The notes under the pieces are model-generated. The model saw nothing but the letters and a program-made list of their open reading frames with translations, searched no databases and was not told the DNA's origin. A DNA stretch of 51,663 nt, from assembly GCA_029268385.1 (NCBI GenBank), contig JAQWPG010000009.1, forward strand, positions 70,077-121,739, read 5' to 3'. A program made the position numbers and the translations under genes. This DNA is from Gammaproteobacteria bacterium. Lineage in GTDB: Bacteria; Pseudomonadota; Gammaproteobacteria; Poriferisulfidales; GCA-002705445. Positions 8,633 to 17,204 of the stretch are shown piece after piece; the stretch's first letter is position 1, and every line of letters starts with the position of its first letter.

Positions 8633-10024
8633 ATGAAAAAATCAAAAATTAGTAGTAGAGTAGAAAGTGATAGCATGGGGAAAGTAAAAATACCTAAAAA
8701 TGCATTGTTTGGTCCGCAAACACAAAGAGCAGTCGATAATTTTAAAATAAGTGAACTTGTTCTACCGAAAGATTTTATTATTAGCATTTTATTAATTAAA
8801 ATTGCTGCCGCTAAAGCCAATTGTAAGCTTGGTCTATTAAATAAAAAAATAACGACCGCCATTATTAAAAGTGCTGAATATTTAATAAAATCTTATGATC
8901 CGCAGAATTTTCCTGTAGATGTATTTCAGACTGGTTCGGGTACTAGCACAAATATGAATGTTAATGAGGTGATATCAAATGTTTCAAAAAATAAGTTTCA
9001 AGTAGATGTGCATCCAAACGATCATGTAAATATGTCTCAAAGCTCAAACGACGTTATTCCAACAGCAATAAGTCATTGTGCTTATAGTCTTGCAATATCA
9101 AAATTATTACCCTCATTAAATATTCTTTCAAAAGATATAGGTATAAAAGAAAAAAAACTAAGAAATATTGTAAAGACCGGAAGAACACATTTAATGGATG
9201 CAATGCCTATAACTTTTGGGCAAGAACTTTCAGGATGGAAAGCTCAAATAGATGATAATGTCGATAGTTTAAAAGATTTTCTTAAAAGATTAAAAAGACT
9301 TCCGATTGGAGGAACAGCGGTCGGAACAGGTATAAATGCGCACAAACAATTTACAAAGGAATTTTTGGCAGCTTTAAATAGTGAAAAAAAAATAAAATAT
9401 GTAAATAAAAAAAATAAATTTGAAGGTCTTAGCTCCCAAGATGATATTGTTTTATATAGCTCTCATCTTAAATCTATTGCGGTTTCTTTAATTAAAATAT
9501 CAAATGATTTGCGATGGATGAATTCTGGACCAGGCTCTGGAATTTCAGATATTACATTGGAAGCTTTACAGCCTGGAAGTAGTATAATGCCTGGAAAAGT
9601 AAATCCAGTTATTTCTGAATCATCAATAATGGCATGTGCACAAGTTATTGGAAATGATGCAACAATAATGATTTGTGGTCAGTCAGGTAATTTTCAGCTA
9701 AACGTTACTTTGCCAGTCATTGCTTATAATATTGTGCAAAGCACCAATATTATCTCTAATACAGCTATTAGCTTAGCTAAGAAATCTATAGCTAGCTTTG
9801 AGGTAAATAAATCAAATATTGATAAGTCAGTAAATTCAAACCCAATTTTAGTAACAGCATTAAATAGAATTATTGGGTATGAGAAGGGAGCTTACATAGC
9901 AAAAAAAGCTTATAAATTAGGATTACCCATAATTGATATTGCGCTAAAAGAAACTGATATACCTGAAAAAGATTTAAAGAAAATCCTGGATCCTTTAGCG
10001 CTAACAAAAGGTGGTATAAAATAA
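8633..10024 (+). CDS. fumC: Fumarate hydratase class II
   Basis: FumC is the iron-independent fumarase of the TCA cycle, interconverting fumarate and malate. Starting at the ATG at 8633 gives 463 residues, near the usual 460-467. An in-frame ATG at 8609 would add eight residues (MLNKRSFN) that match nothing typical. Diagnostic sequences are ESDSMGKVKIPKNALFG, QTGSGTSTNMNVNEV, HPNDHVNMSQSSNDVIPTA, RTHLMDAMPITFGQE and the lyase signature GSSIMPGKVNPV. Convergent with acnA: a single base separates the two stop codons. Confidence 0.93.
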   Translation: MKKSKISSRVESDSMGKVKIPKNALFGPQTQRAVDNFKISELVLPKDFIISILLIKIAAAKANCKLGLLNKKITTAIIKSAEYLIKSYDPQNFPVDVFQTGSGTSTNMNVNEVISNVSKNKFQVDVHPNDHVNMSQSSNDVIPTAISHCAYSLAISKLLPSLNILSKDIGIKEKKLRNIVKTGRTHLMDAMPITFGQELSGWKAQIDDNVDSLKDFLKRLKRLPIGGTAVGTGINAHKQFTKEFLAALNSEKKIKYVNKKNKFEGLSSQDDIVLYSSHLKSIAVSLIKISNDLRWMNSGPGSGISDITLEALQPGSSIMPGKVNPVISESSIMACAQVIGNDATIMICGQSGNFQLNVTLPVIAYNIVQSTNIISNTAISLAKKSIASFEVNKSNIDKSVNSNPILVTALNRIIGYEKGAYIAKKAYKLGLPIIDIALKETDIPEKDLKKILDPLALTKGGIK

Positions 10025-10025
10025 T

Positions 10026-12662
10026 TTAGGCAGCAATTTGTTTTAAAACATATTGCAGTATTCCGCCACTTTTAAAATATTTAACTTCTTGAGGAGTATC
10101 TATTCTTACATTCACTTCGAAAGAAATTTTATCTTTTCCATTATCTGCTTCTACTTTTACAGTTTTTGCTTCTCCGCTCTTAATTCCGCTAATAGTAAAT
10201 TGCTCAGTACCTTTTAAACCAAGGGTTTCTGCGTTTTCGCCATCTTTAAACTGAAGTGGAAGAATACCCATACCGACAAGATTAGACCTATGTATCCTTT
10301 CAAAACTTTCTGTAAGAACTGCTGTAACGCCTTGAAGTTTTGGACCTTTGGCAGCCCAATCCCTTGAAGAGCCACTCCCGTATTCTTTTCCTGCAATAAT
10401 TATAGTTGGGACCGAATCTTTTTTATATTTCATTGCAGCATCAAAAATTGGCATTTCTTCATTTGATGGCATATGAATTGTATAGCCACCTTCTATATGT
10501 GGAACAAGTTTATTTTTTAGTCTTATGTTAGCAAAAGTTCCTCTCATCATGACTTGGTGATTTCCTCTTCGCGAACCATAAGAATTAAATTGATTTGGTT
10601 TAACGTTTTTACTTACTAAATATTCGCCAGCAGGACTATCTTCTTTAATATTTCCTGCAGGGGATATATGGTCAGTTGTTACCGAATCTCCTAAATAGGC
10701 AAGAACTCGCGCTGATTTTATCTCATCTAAAACGATGTCCTTCTCCGACATATTTTCAAAATAAGGTGGATTTGCAATATAAGTTGACTCATCCCATTCA
10801 TATTGATTACTCTCTGTTACATCAATATTTTTCCATTCCTTTTCACCATCATAAATATTTTCATAAGATTTTCTAAACTGCTCAGCAGTTAATGAAGACT
10901 TTAATATCTCGTTTATTTCTGAATTTGAAGGCCATATATCTTTTAAGAATACTTCTTTTCCGTCTTGCGAAGTTGCTATCGGATCTGATGTAATATCAAT
11001 ATTCATTGAACCTGCTATTGCGTAAGCTATTACTAGAGGTGGGGAAGCTAAATAATTTAATTTTACTTCAGCATGTACTCTACCTTCAAAGTTTCTATTA
11101 CCTGACAATACAGAAGCAGCGACTAAATTATTTTCTTTTATTCCGTCGCTAATTTCTTTTATTAATGGACCAGAGTTACCTATGCATGTTGCGCAGCCAT
11201 ATCCAACATTATGAAAACCTAACTCTTCCATAGACTTCAAGAGATTAGAATTTCTTAAATATTCGGTAACCACCATTGATCCTGGAGCCAAGGATGTTTT
11301 CACCCATGGTTTTCTTTTTAATCCTAGAGCCCTTGCTTTTTTCGCTACCAATCCTGCGGCAATCATAACACCAGGATTAGATGTATTTGTGCATGATGTA
11401 ATTGCTGCTATGACTATATCTCCATTATTAATAGTGAAGTTTTCATCTTTAATTGTAACTTCTGATGCTTTATTTTTTGGATCCAATGCTTCAAGCTCTT
11501 TTTTATAAGAAGCTTTCGCATCTTTTAAATTGATTCTGTCTTGTGGTCTTTTTGGACCAGCAATTGATGGTAAGACTTTTGAAACATCTAATTCTATATT
11601 TTCTGAATAAATAGCATTATCACAATCGCTTCTAGTTAATCCAATGGTTTCGGAATATTTTTTTATTAAATTTATTTGAGACTCATCTCTATTAGATAGT
11701 CTCATATAATCTATAGTTTCATCGTCGATTGGAAATATTCCGCAAGTTGCACCATACTCAGGCGCCATATTTGCTATTGTTGCTCTATCTCCTAACGACA
11801 AGTTGTCTAGACCATCTCCATAGAATTCAACAAATTTTCCAACAACTCCATGTTTTCTAAGCATCTCAACAATATTCAAAACGAGATCGGTTGCGGTTAT
11901 ACCTTCTGAAACCTCTCCTGTTAATTTAAATCCTACTACTTTTGGAATTAACATAGAAATTGGCTGACCTAACATTGATGCTTCTGCTTCAATACCGCCC
12001 ACACCCCAACCAAGAACACCAATACCATTTATCATAGTTGTGTGAGAATCTGTGCCTACTACAGTATCAGGGTAAGCATAGCTAACCCCATCTATATTTT
12101 TTGTGAAAATACATCTTGCTAAATACTCAATATTTATTTGATGAACTATACCTGTGTCTGGCGGAACAACTTTAAAATTTGAAAAGGCTGACTGCCCCCA
12201 TTTTAAAAATTTATATCTTTCAAAATTTCTTTCATATTCAAGTTTTGCATTCAAATCAAATGCTTTATCACTACCAAAGTTATCTACCTGAACAGAATGA
12301 TCAATGACTAATTCCGCAGGTTGTAATGGATTTATATCACTTGGACTTTTTCCGAGTTTTTTAATTGCATCTCTCATAGCCGCTAGATCCACAACTGCTG
12401 GAACTCCCGTAAAATCTTGCATTAAAACTCTGGCCGGCCTATATGCTATTTCTTTAATTGCAGCGTGATTATGCCAATCAATTATTGATTCAATATCTTT
12501 TTTTGTTACAGTTATGTCATCTTCATTTCTTACAAGATTTTCCAAAAGTATTTTTATAGAATAGGGAAGTTTTTCCACACCTTTTATTTTTGATATATCA
12601 AATATTGTGTACTTTTCTTTTCCACATGAAATTTCTGTTTTTGTATTAAAGCTATTCTTCAT
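10026..12662 (-). CDS. acnA: Aconitate hydratase (AcnA type)
   Basis: AcnA isomerises citrate to isocitrate in the TCA cycle with a [4Fe-4S] cluster. The 878 residues fit the AcnA/IRP1 class (~890). Cluster cysteines are visible in SCTNTSNPGVM and in GYGCATCIGNSGPL. Other class features are ARVLMQDFTGVPAVVDLAAM near residue 80, GTDSHTTMINGIGVLGWGVG, and the C-terminal swivelling domain with YGSRRGNHQVMMRGTFANIR and AGKEYGSGSSRDWAAKG. It follows hflD on the same strand after 22 bases. Confidence 0.96.
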   Translation of the reverse strand: MKNSFNTKTEISCGKEKYTIFDISKIKGVEKLPYSIKILLENLVRNEDDITVTKKDIESIIDWHNHAAIKEIAYRPARVLMQDFTGVPAVVDLAAMRDAIKKLGKSPSDINPLQPAELVIDHSVQVDNFGSDKAFDLNAKLEYERNFERYKFLKWGQSAFSNFKVVPPDTGIVHQINIEYLARCIFTKNIDGVSYAYPDTVVGTDSHTTMINGIGVLGWGVGGIEAEASMLGQPISMLIPKVVGFKLTGEVSEGITATDLVLNIVEMLRKHGVVGKFVEFYGDGLDNLSLGDRATIANMAPEYGATCGIFPIDDETIDYMRLSNRDESQINLIKKYSETIGLTRSDCDNAIYSENIELDVSKVLPSIAGPKRPQDRINLKDAKASYKKELEALDPKNKASEVTIKDENFTINNGDIVIAAITSCTNTSNPGVMIAAGLVAKKARALGLKRKPWVKTSLAPGSMVVTEYLRNSNLLKSMEELGFHNVGYGCATCIGNSGPLIKEISDGIKENNLVAASVLSGNRNFEGRVHAEVKLNYLASPPLVIAYAIAGSMNIDITSDPIATSQDGKEVFLKDIWPSNSEINEILKSSLTAEQFRKSYENIYDGEKEWKNIDVTESNQYEWDESTYIANPPYFENMSEKDIVLDEIKSARVLAYLGDSVTTDHISPAGNIKEDSPAGEYLVSKNVKPNQFNSYGSRRGNHQVMMRGTFANIRLKNKLVPHIEGGYTIHMPSNEEMPIFDAAMKYKKDSVPTIIIAGKEYGSGSSRDWAAKGPKLQGVTAVLTESFERIHRSNLVGMGILPLQFKDGENAETLGLKGTEQFTISGIKSGEAKTVKVEADNGKDKISFEVNVRIDTPQEVKYFKSGGILQYVLKQIAA

Positions 12663-12684
12663 TAAAATTTATCCTTGTTTTAAA

Positions 12685-13293
12685 TTAAATAAAAAATTCA
12701 TCACATTTCTTGAGAATTTCTTTTCTTCTAAACATAAGTTGCCATTTTGTACCGCCATGGTAGTTCCACAAAAATGAAGCTCTTATACCACTCAACAATA
12801 AAGCTCTTATTATAGAAGAATTCTTTTCTAAATATTCTTTTTTCCCAGATATCACAACTCTAGGCCTGATAATACCAATATATTCTTTATAAATTTCTTC
12901 AGAATACATAACTAGCTCATTTAGATTTGTAGCCATCATACTATTTTCTTGGTAATTATCAATTTTTTTTCTGATTAAATCTTCTAAATCACTGATCTTG
13001 TTTATATTTTTTTGTATCAAAATTATATTTAACGCATACTTTTGCATAGTAATTAAAGATATATCGTTTTTACCACTGAGTATTTGCTTTAATAAGTTAT
13101 AACCATCTAAAAGATGTTTGCTATCTACATAAATATCTTTCGCATTAAACGTGTCTTTTATATATATGCTTTTTAAAAGCACTTCACAATCTTGTAAGAC
13201 AACACTGTTAGTAGTTGCGGCTTTGTTTACGAAATAAATGCTCTGCAATAGAGCAGTTAAAGAAATAATATAATTATTATCAATTTTTACCAT
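12685..13293 (-). CDS. hflD: HflD family protein (lysogenization regulator homologue)
   Basis: HflD is a peripheral membrane protein known from E. coli for antagonising the lambda CII activator; its housekeeping role is unclear. The 202-residue product is mostly helical, with the family pattern of an N-terminal ALLQSIYFVNKAA, a middle KYALNIILIQKNI, and the C-terminal IRALLLSGIRASFLWNYHGG block that is the best conserved part of HflD. It overlaps the end of mnmA by 14 bases, exactly the partner expected in gammaproteobacteria. Confidence 0.88.
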   Translation of the reverse strand: MVKIDNNYIISLTALLQSIYFVNKAATTNSVVLQDCEVLLKSIYIKDTFNAKDIYVDSKHLLDGYNLLKQILSGKNDISLITMQKYALNIILIQKNINKISDLEDLIRKKIDNYQENSMMATNLNELVMYSEEIYKEYIGIIRPRVVISGKKEYLEKNSSIIRALLLSGIRASFLWNYHGGTKWQLMFRRKEILKKCDEFFI

Positions 13294-13678
13294 TTGTAAT
13301 TATTCCTCCACCAAGGCAAATATTTTTGTCATATATTACGAGAGATTGCCCTTGAGCTGGAGCTCTTATTGGTTTCTCAGACATAACAACATACAAATTA
13401 TTATTAATATTTTTAATTACACATTGATATTTTTCTCCAAGATGTCTAATTTGACATTGCAAGTTTTTACTTAAAACATCATTAGTATTATTTGTAATTA
13501 TTTCCAAATCTTTAATATATATTTCTTTTTGAAATAAAAGTGGATTTGTATTTCCTTGGCAAACGAAAAGCTCATTATTTTGAAGATCTTTTTTGTATAC
13601 ATACCAAGGTAAATTTTTTGAATTTTTTAAGCCACCAATACCAATCCCTTCTCTTTGACCAATAGTTGTATAAAACAT
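13280..13678 (-). pseudogene. mnmA: mnmA, C-terminal part (separated from the N-terminal part by in-frame stops)
   Basis: This 132-codon segment is the C-terminal part of the tRNA-specific 2-thiouridylase MnmA. It starts at a Met inside YTTIGQREGIGIGG and continues through PWYVYKKDLQNNELFV, the OB-fold-like domain and PAQGQSLVIYDKNICLGGGII, all typical of the family. It is in the same reading frame as the upstream N-terminal part, but the codons between contain stops. By itself it lacks the PP-loop and catalytic cysteines. Reading upstream in frame adds the expected NEVIGKHNG before meeting the nearest stop. Confidence 0.85.
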
Positions 13679-13747
13679 TCCATTGTGTTTGCCTATAACC
13701 TCATTTTATTCGTTTATTAAATTTCATTGAATATTTGTTATTTATTT

Positions 13748-14365
13748 TTAAATAAAATTTTTAAATTTTTTATTTCCAATAAAGCAAATACCCATACTTT
13801 CTTTTTTATTGTAGGATTTAAACCCTGCAAGTTTTGCAATATTTTTTACTTCTATTTTTTCTAAATCAGATAAAGGAAATAATGATCTTGACAGTTGCTT
13901 CTGATCTAAAGTATGAAGAAAATATGTTTGGTCTTTCTTTTTATCTTTAGGCAAAACTAGATAGTGCCTAGAATCTCTATTTAATATTTTTGCATAATGC
14001 CCTGTGGCAATTTTACTGGCTCCGAGTTTAATCGCGTACTCTGTAAATACAGTAAATTTTATATATTTGTTGCAAAGAACATCAGGATTCGGAGTATATC
14101 CATTTTTATAATTATTAATAAAATCTAAAAAGACATTATTCCAGTATTCGTCTGAAAAATTTGCCGTATGTAATTTCACATTTAGCTTATCACAAGCATC
14201 CTTAGCGTATTCAAGATCCTCTTTAGCGTTACAACCATTTTTATCATCTTCATCCCAATTCTTCATGAATAAAGCTTCTACATCATAACCTTGCTCACAT
14301 AAAAGTTTAAGTGATACCGCAGAATCAACACCACCCGAAACTCCCATTATAATCTTTTCGCTCAT
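13748..14365 (-). pseudogene. mnmA: mnmA, N-terminal part (tRNA 2-thiouridylase, interrupted)
   Basis: MnmA puts sulfur on U34 of tRNAs for Lys, Glu and Gln. I take the ATG at 14365, whose ATGA overlaps the nudJ stop, rather than the one six codons upstream. This part has the PP-loop SGGVDSAVSLKLL, MKNWDEDD, the first catalytic Cys in NPDVLCNKYIKF, TGHYAKI, KDQTYFLHTL and the second Cys in ESMGICFIGNKKFKNF. The frame then stops at 13748-13750. Four in-frame stops follow before the C-terminal part resumes, yet the missing ~20 residues can be read in another frame (see findings). The result is either a recent pseudogene or two compensating base errors in homopolymers. Confidence 0.88.
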
Positions 14366-14814
14366 TTTTCTAGTAGACTGCAAATAACTTCTTTAGGGTA
14401 TTTTTTTCCAAGTTCATAATCTTCTATACATTTTAAGACCATATTGCTTCTCAAATTAACGTTTTCTTTTTGAATTTCTTTTTTTGTTAACCACAATTTT
14501 CTTATGATATTCTTGTCAAGTTTTCTGTTGCTATATTCATTTTCAATTGTGCATTTAAAGCAAAACCTAAGCCACATATCTTTTGAGTCTTTCGCTCTTT
14601 CCTGGTATATACCAATTAGATAATCTACTTTAACAGCAAACGCAGTTTCTTCTAAAGTCTCTCTCACGCAACCGTCCTCTAATGTTTCGTGTTCTTCTAA
14701 GTGACCTGCAGGTTGATTCAAAACTTTAAGATTGTTTACGTATTCTTCTACGAATAAAAATTTATTATTTTGTTCGATAATTGATGCGACAGTGATGTGT
14801 GGTATCCATGCCAT
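14362..14814 (-). CDS. nudJ: Nudix hydrolase, NudJ type phosphatase
   Basis: NudJ hydrolyses nucleoside tri/diphosphates and thiamine-pyrophosphate-like substrates in E. coli. The 150-residue protein contains a Nudix box from Gly 37: G(x5)E43(x7)R51-E52 followed by E55-E56, with Ala 58 where the consensus has Gly. The N-terminus WIPHITVASIIEQNNKFLFV and the position immediately before mnmA-hflD are both characteristic of NudJ. The four-base overlap with mnmA suggests coupled translation. Confidence 0.9.
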   Translation of the reverse strand: MAWIPHITVASIIEQNNKFLFVEEYVNNLKVLNQPAGHLEEHETLEDGCVRETLEETAFAVKVDYLIGIYQERAKDSKDMWLRFCFKCTIENEYSNRKLDKNIIRKLWLTKKEIQKENVNLRSNMVLKCIEDYELGKKYPKEVICSLLEK

Positions 14815-14833
14815 TTTATTCTTATAAAATATT

Positions 14834-15052
14834 TTATCTGTCTCTAAAGGTTATTCTGCCTTTAGATAAATCATAGGGAGTTAATGCAACAGTAACTTTA
14901 TCTCCAGTTAAAATTCTTATATAGTTTTTTCTCATCTTTCCTGAAATATGAGCTGTTACAATATGACCGTTCTCTAGTTCTACTCTAAACATTGTGTTTG
15001 GCAATGTATCTACGACAGTGCCTTCCATTTCTATATGTTCTTCTTTCGCCAT
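14834..15052 (-). CDS. infA: Translation initiation factor IF-1
   Basis: IF-1 occupies the ribosomal A site during initiation. The 72 residues are exactly the family length and the sequence is nearly invariant: [20 protein letters not shown], then [20 protein letters not shown] and [20 protein letters not shown], the S1-type OB fold. It is the first gene of the minus-strand run infA-nudJ-mnmA-hflD-acnA and is divergent from fabD across 150 bases. Confidence 0.97.
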   Translation of the reverse strand: MAKEEHIEMEGTVVDTLPNTMFRVELENGHIVTAHISGKMRKNYIRILTGDKVTVALTPYDLSKGRITFRDR

Positions 15053-15153
15053 AATTTTTTTATATATAAATTAAATATTGTATTATTTATGTTTTTAAGT
15101 TAAAAAACTTAATAGAAAGTATAGCAGAATTTTATTTTTATTAGTATATATGC

Positions 15154-15194
15154 TTGACGTAAAATTTTAATTTTATAAAAACTATTTTAAGGGG
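15154..15194 (+). promoter_or_regulatory. Candidate fabD promoter and Shine-Dalgarno in the infA-fabD divergent region
   Basis: The 150-base infA-fabD gap has no gene. On the plus strand TTGACG (15154-15159) is a good -35, followed after 16 bases by TAAAAA (15176-15181) as a weak -10. A clear Shine-Dalgarno AAGGGG sits at 15189-15194, eight bases before the fabD ATG. TATATATA-type boxes on the other strand, just upstream of infA, could serve that gene. Confidence 0.4.
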
Positions 15195-15202
15195 TGTCGT
15201 AG

Positions 15203-16129
15203 ATGAGCTTAGGAGTATTATTTCCAGGTCAAGGTTCTCAAAAAATTGGAATGTTAAAAGATTTGAAATCTTCTTACAGTATAGTTACTGAAGTTTTTGA
15301 GGAAGCATCTGATCTGCTCTCCTGTGACTTATGGAAAATTACCAAAAATGGACCAGAGGCAAAAATTAATGACACTGAAAACACTCAGCCAATTATGCTA
15401 TGCGCGGCTTACTCAATATGGAAAATTTGGAGCGATGAGGGCGGAGATTTACCAATTTATATGGCAGGCCATAGTTTTGGCGAATATACCGCTTTATGTG
15501 CATCTGGAGCATTAAAATTTAAAGATGCAGTAAGGCTTGTTAAAAAGCGCGCAGAATGTATGAAAAATGCGCCAGAAGGCAAGATGGCTGCTGTAATAGG
15601 TTTAGATTATCAACAACTTAAATCAATATATGAAGATAATAATTTAAGTGAAGTTAGTATTGCAAATATTAATGCACCGGGGCAAATTGTGATTTCCGGA
15701 ACTGCTGACGGAGTATCGCAGCTTTCAGATTTAGCATTGTCAAAAAATGCAAAAAAAATAATCCCAATACCTGTTAGTGTTGCAGCTCATTCATCTTTAA
15801 TGATAGAGCAGTCAAAGATTTTTCAGGAGTCAGTAAATGGGGTGAAGTTCTCAAAACCTAGCATTCCTGTAATTAATAATGTTGATGTCAGCGTTGAAGA
15901 ATCTGATAACTCAATCAAGTCGGCATTAGTTAAGCAATTATACTCTTCTGTTAGATGGGTTGAGACGATTGAGCATATGGAACAGCAGGGCGTAGACATT
16001 ATGTTAGAATTGGGTCCTGGAAAGGTTTTGACATCTTTTAACAAAAGGATTGATAATAGTATAAAATCATTATCTGTATCAGATTCTAACAGCTTGGAAA
16101 CCGCACTGGAGACTTTAAGTAGCTTATGA
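15203..16129 (+). CDS. fabD: Malonyl-CoA:ACP transacylase
   Basis: FabD loads malonyl groups onto acyl carrier protein for type II fatty-acid synthesis. The 308-residue protein has the N-terminal LFPGQGSQKIGM, the nucleophile motif AGHSFGEYTAL (Ser 91) and the catalytic His in VAAHSSLM near residue 198. It heads the conserved fabD-fabG-acpP-fabF operon. plsX and fabH, often upstream in this operon, are not here, since infA lies on that side. Its stop overlaps fabG by four bases. Confidence 0.96.
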   Translation: MSLGVLFPGQGSQKIGMLKDLKSSYSIVTEVFEEASDLLSCDLWKITKNGPEAKINDTENTQPIMLCAAYSIWKIWSDEGGDLPIYMAGHSFGEYTALCASGALKFKDAVRLVKKRAECMKNAPEGKMAAVIGLDYQQLKSIYEDNNLSEVSIANINAPGQIVISGTADGVSQLSDLALSKNAKKIIPIPVSVAAHSSLMIEQSKIFQESVNGVKFSKPSIPVINNVDVSVEESDNSIKSALVKQLYSSVRWVETIEHMEQQGVDIMLELGPGKVLTSFNKRIDNSIKSLSVSDSNSLETALETLSSL

Positions 16130-16869
16130 GTAATAAAAAAATAGCGTTAATAACAGGGGCCACTAGAGGTATAGGTCTGGCTATAGCAAAAGATATGGCA
16201 AAAAATGATTATGTTGTTCTTGGCACAGGAACAAGCGAAAAATCTGTAAATTCATTAAAGGAAGAGTTTGAAAATCATAATATTGATGGAAAAGCTTACA
16301 TGTTAGATATAAAAAGCCAGGAATCAGTCAATAATTTGTTTGATAATATAAGTGCTGATTATTCAAACACCCCCGACGTTTTAGTAAATAACGCTGGCAT
16401 AACAAATGATAATTTATTCATACGTATGGATGATAATCAATGGCTCGACACCATAGAAACCAATATAAACTCTTTATATAGAGTATCAAAAATATTTGTT
16501 AAACCCATGATAAAAAAGAGAAAAGGAAGGATAATATGTATTTCTTCAGTTGTTGCTAGCACTGGAAATGCCGGACAAACAAACTACGTTACAACAAAAT
16601 CTGGAATGATAGGCTTTTGCAAATCTTTGGCTAAAGAGGTTGCTACTAGGGGAATTACAGTAAATTGTGTTTCGCCCGGATTTATTGAAACTGATATGAC
16701 AAATAAATTAAATGACTCACAAAAAGAACAAATTTCCAATAATATTCCCATGACTTCAATGGGTAATCCCGATGATATTGCCTTTGCAGTATCGTTTTTG
16801 GCTTCAGATAAAGCTTCATATATAACTGGAGAAACACTTAATGTAAACGGAGGCTTATTTATGCAATAG
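16126..16869 (+). CDS. fabG: 3-oxoacyl-[ACP] reductase
   Basis: FabG is the NADPH-dependent ketoreductase of fatty-acid elongation. The 247-residue short-chain dehydrogenase has the cofactor motif TGATRGIG at residues 10-17, NNAGI near residue 88, and the catalytic triad Ser 141, Tyr 154 and Lys 158 in the NYVTTKSG segment. The C-terminus ends SYITGETLNVNGGLFMQ, typical of FabG. It is translationally coupled to fabD. Confidence 0.96.
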   Translation: MSNKKIALITGATRGIGLAIAKDMAKNDYVVLGTGTSEKSVNSLKEEFENHNIDGKAYMLDIKSQESVNNLFDNISADYSNTPDVLVNNAGITNDNLFIRMDDNQWLDTIETNINSLYRVSKIFVKPMIKKRKGRIICISSVVASTGNAGQTNYVTTKSGMIGFCKSLAKEVATRGITVNCVSPGFIETDMTNKLNDSQKEQISNNIPMTSMGNPDDIAFAVSFLASDKASYITGETLNVNGGLFMQ

Positions 16870-16950
16870 TAATCATTTCTGGATTATCTTGCATATATTT
16901 AATAGAATGAGCGAGTTTTTAAAAAAGCATCACAACAAATAGGGGACAGC
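16870..16950 (+). promoter_or_regulatory. acpP leader with possible internal promoter
   Basis: This 81-base gap is the longest inside the fab operon. It contains a strong Shine-Dalgarno AGGGGA (16941-16946), well placed for the acpP ATG at 16951, and a TAGAAT hexamer that could act as -10 behind a poor -35 (TGGATT). A separate acpP transcript would fit the high demand for ACP, but the promoter is only a guess. Confidence 0.35.
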
Positions 16951-17184
16951 ATGAGCAACGAAGATAGAGTAAAAAAAGTAATAATGGAGCAATTAGGTGT
17001 TAAGGAAGATCAAATCACAGAAAATGCTTCTTTTGTAGACGATTTAGGCGCAGATTCACTAGATACTGTAGAATTAGTTATGGCTTTAGAGGAAGAATTT
17101 GATTGTGAAATTCCTGACGAAGAAGCAGAAAAAATAACAACAGTTGCACAGGCGAACGCTTATGTGGAAGCAAATAGTAAATAA
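16951..17184 (+). CDS. acpP: Acyl carrier protein
   Basis: AcpP carries growing acyl chains on a phosphopantetheine arm. The 77-residue acidic protein has the attachment motif [20 protein letters not shown] with Ser 36 as the modified residue, and a normal helical-bundle layout ending in [13 protein letters not shown]. It is preceded by an unusually strong ribosome-binding site for this AT-rich region, consistent with abundant expression. Confidence 0.98.
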   Translation: MSNEDRVKKVIMEQLGVKEDQITENASFVDDLGADSLDTVELVMALEEEFDCEIPDEEAEKITTVAQANAYVEANSK

Positions 17185-17204
17185 ACTTAATTTGTACATT
17201 TAAA

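Noticed and set aside
8587-8862. Antisense open frame at the beginning of fumC
   Set aside because: It is a mirror of conserved fumC sequence and occupies the fumC promoter region.
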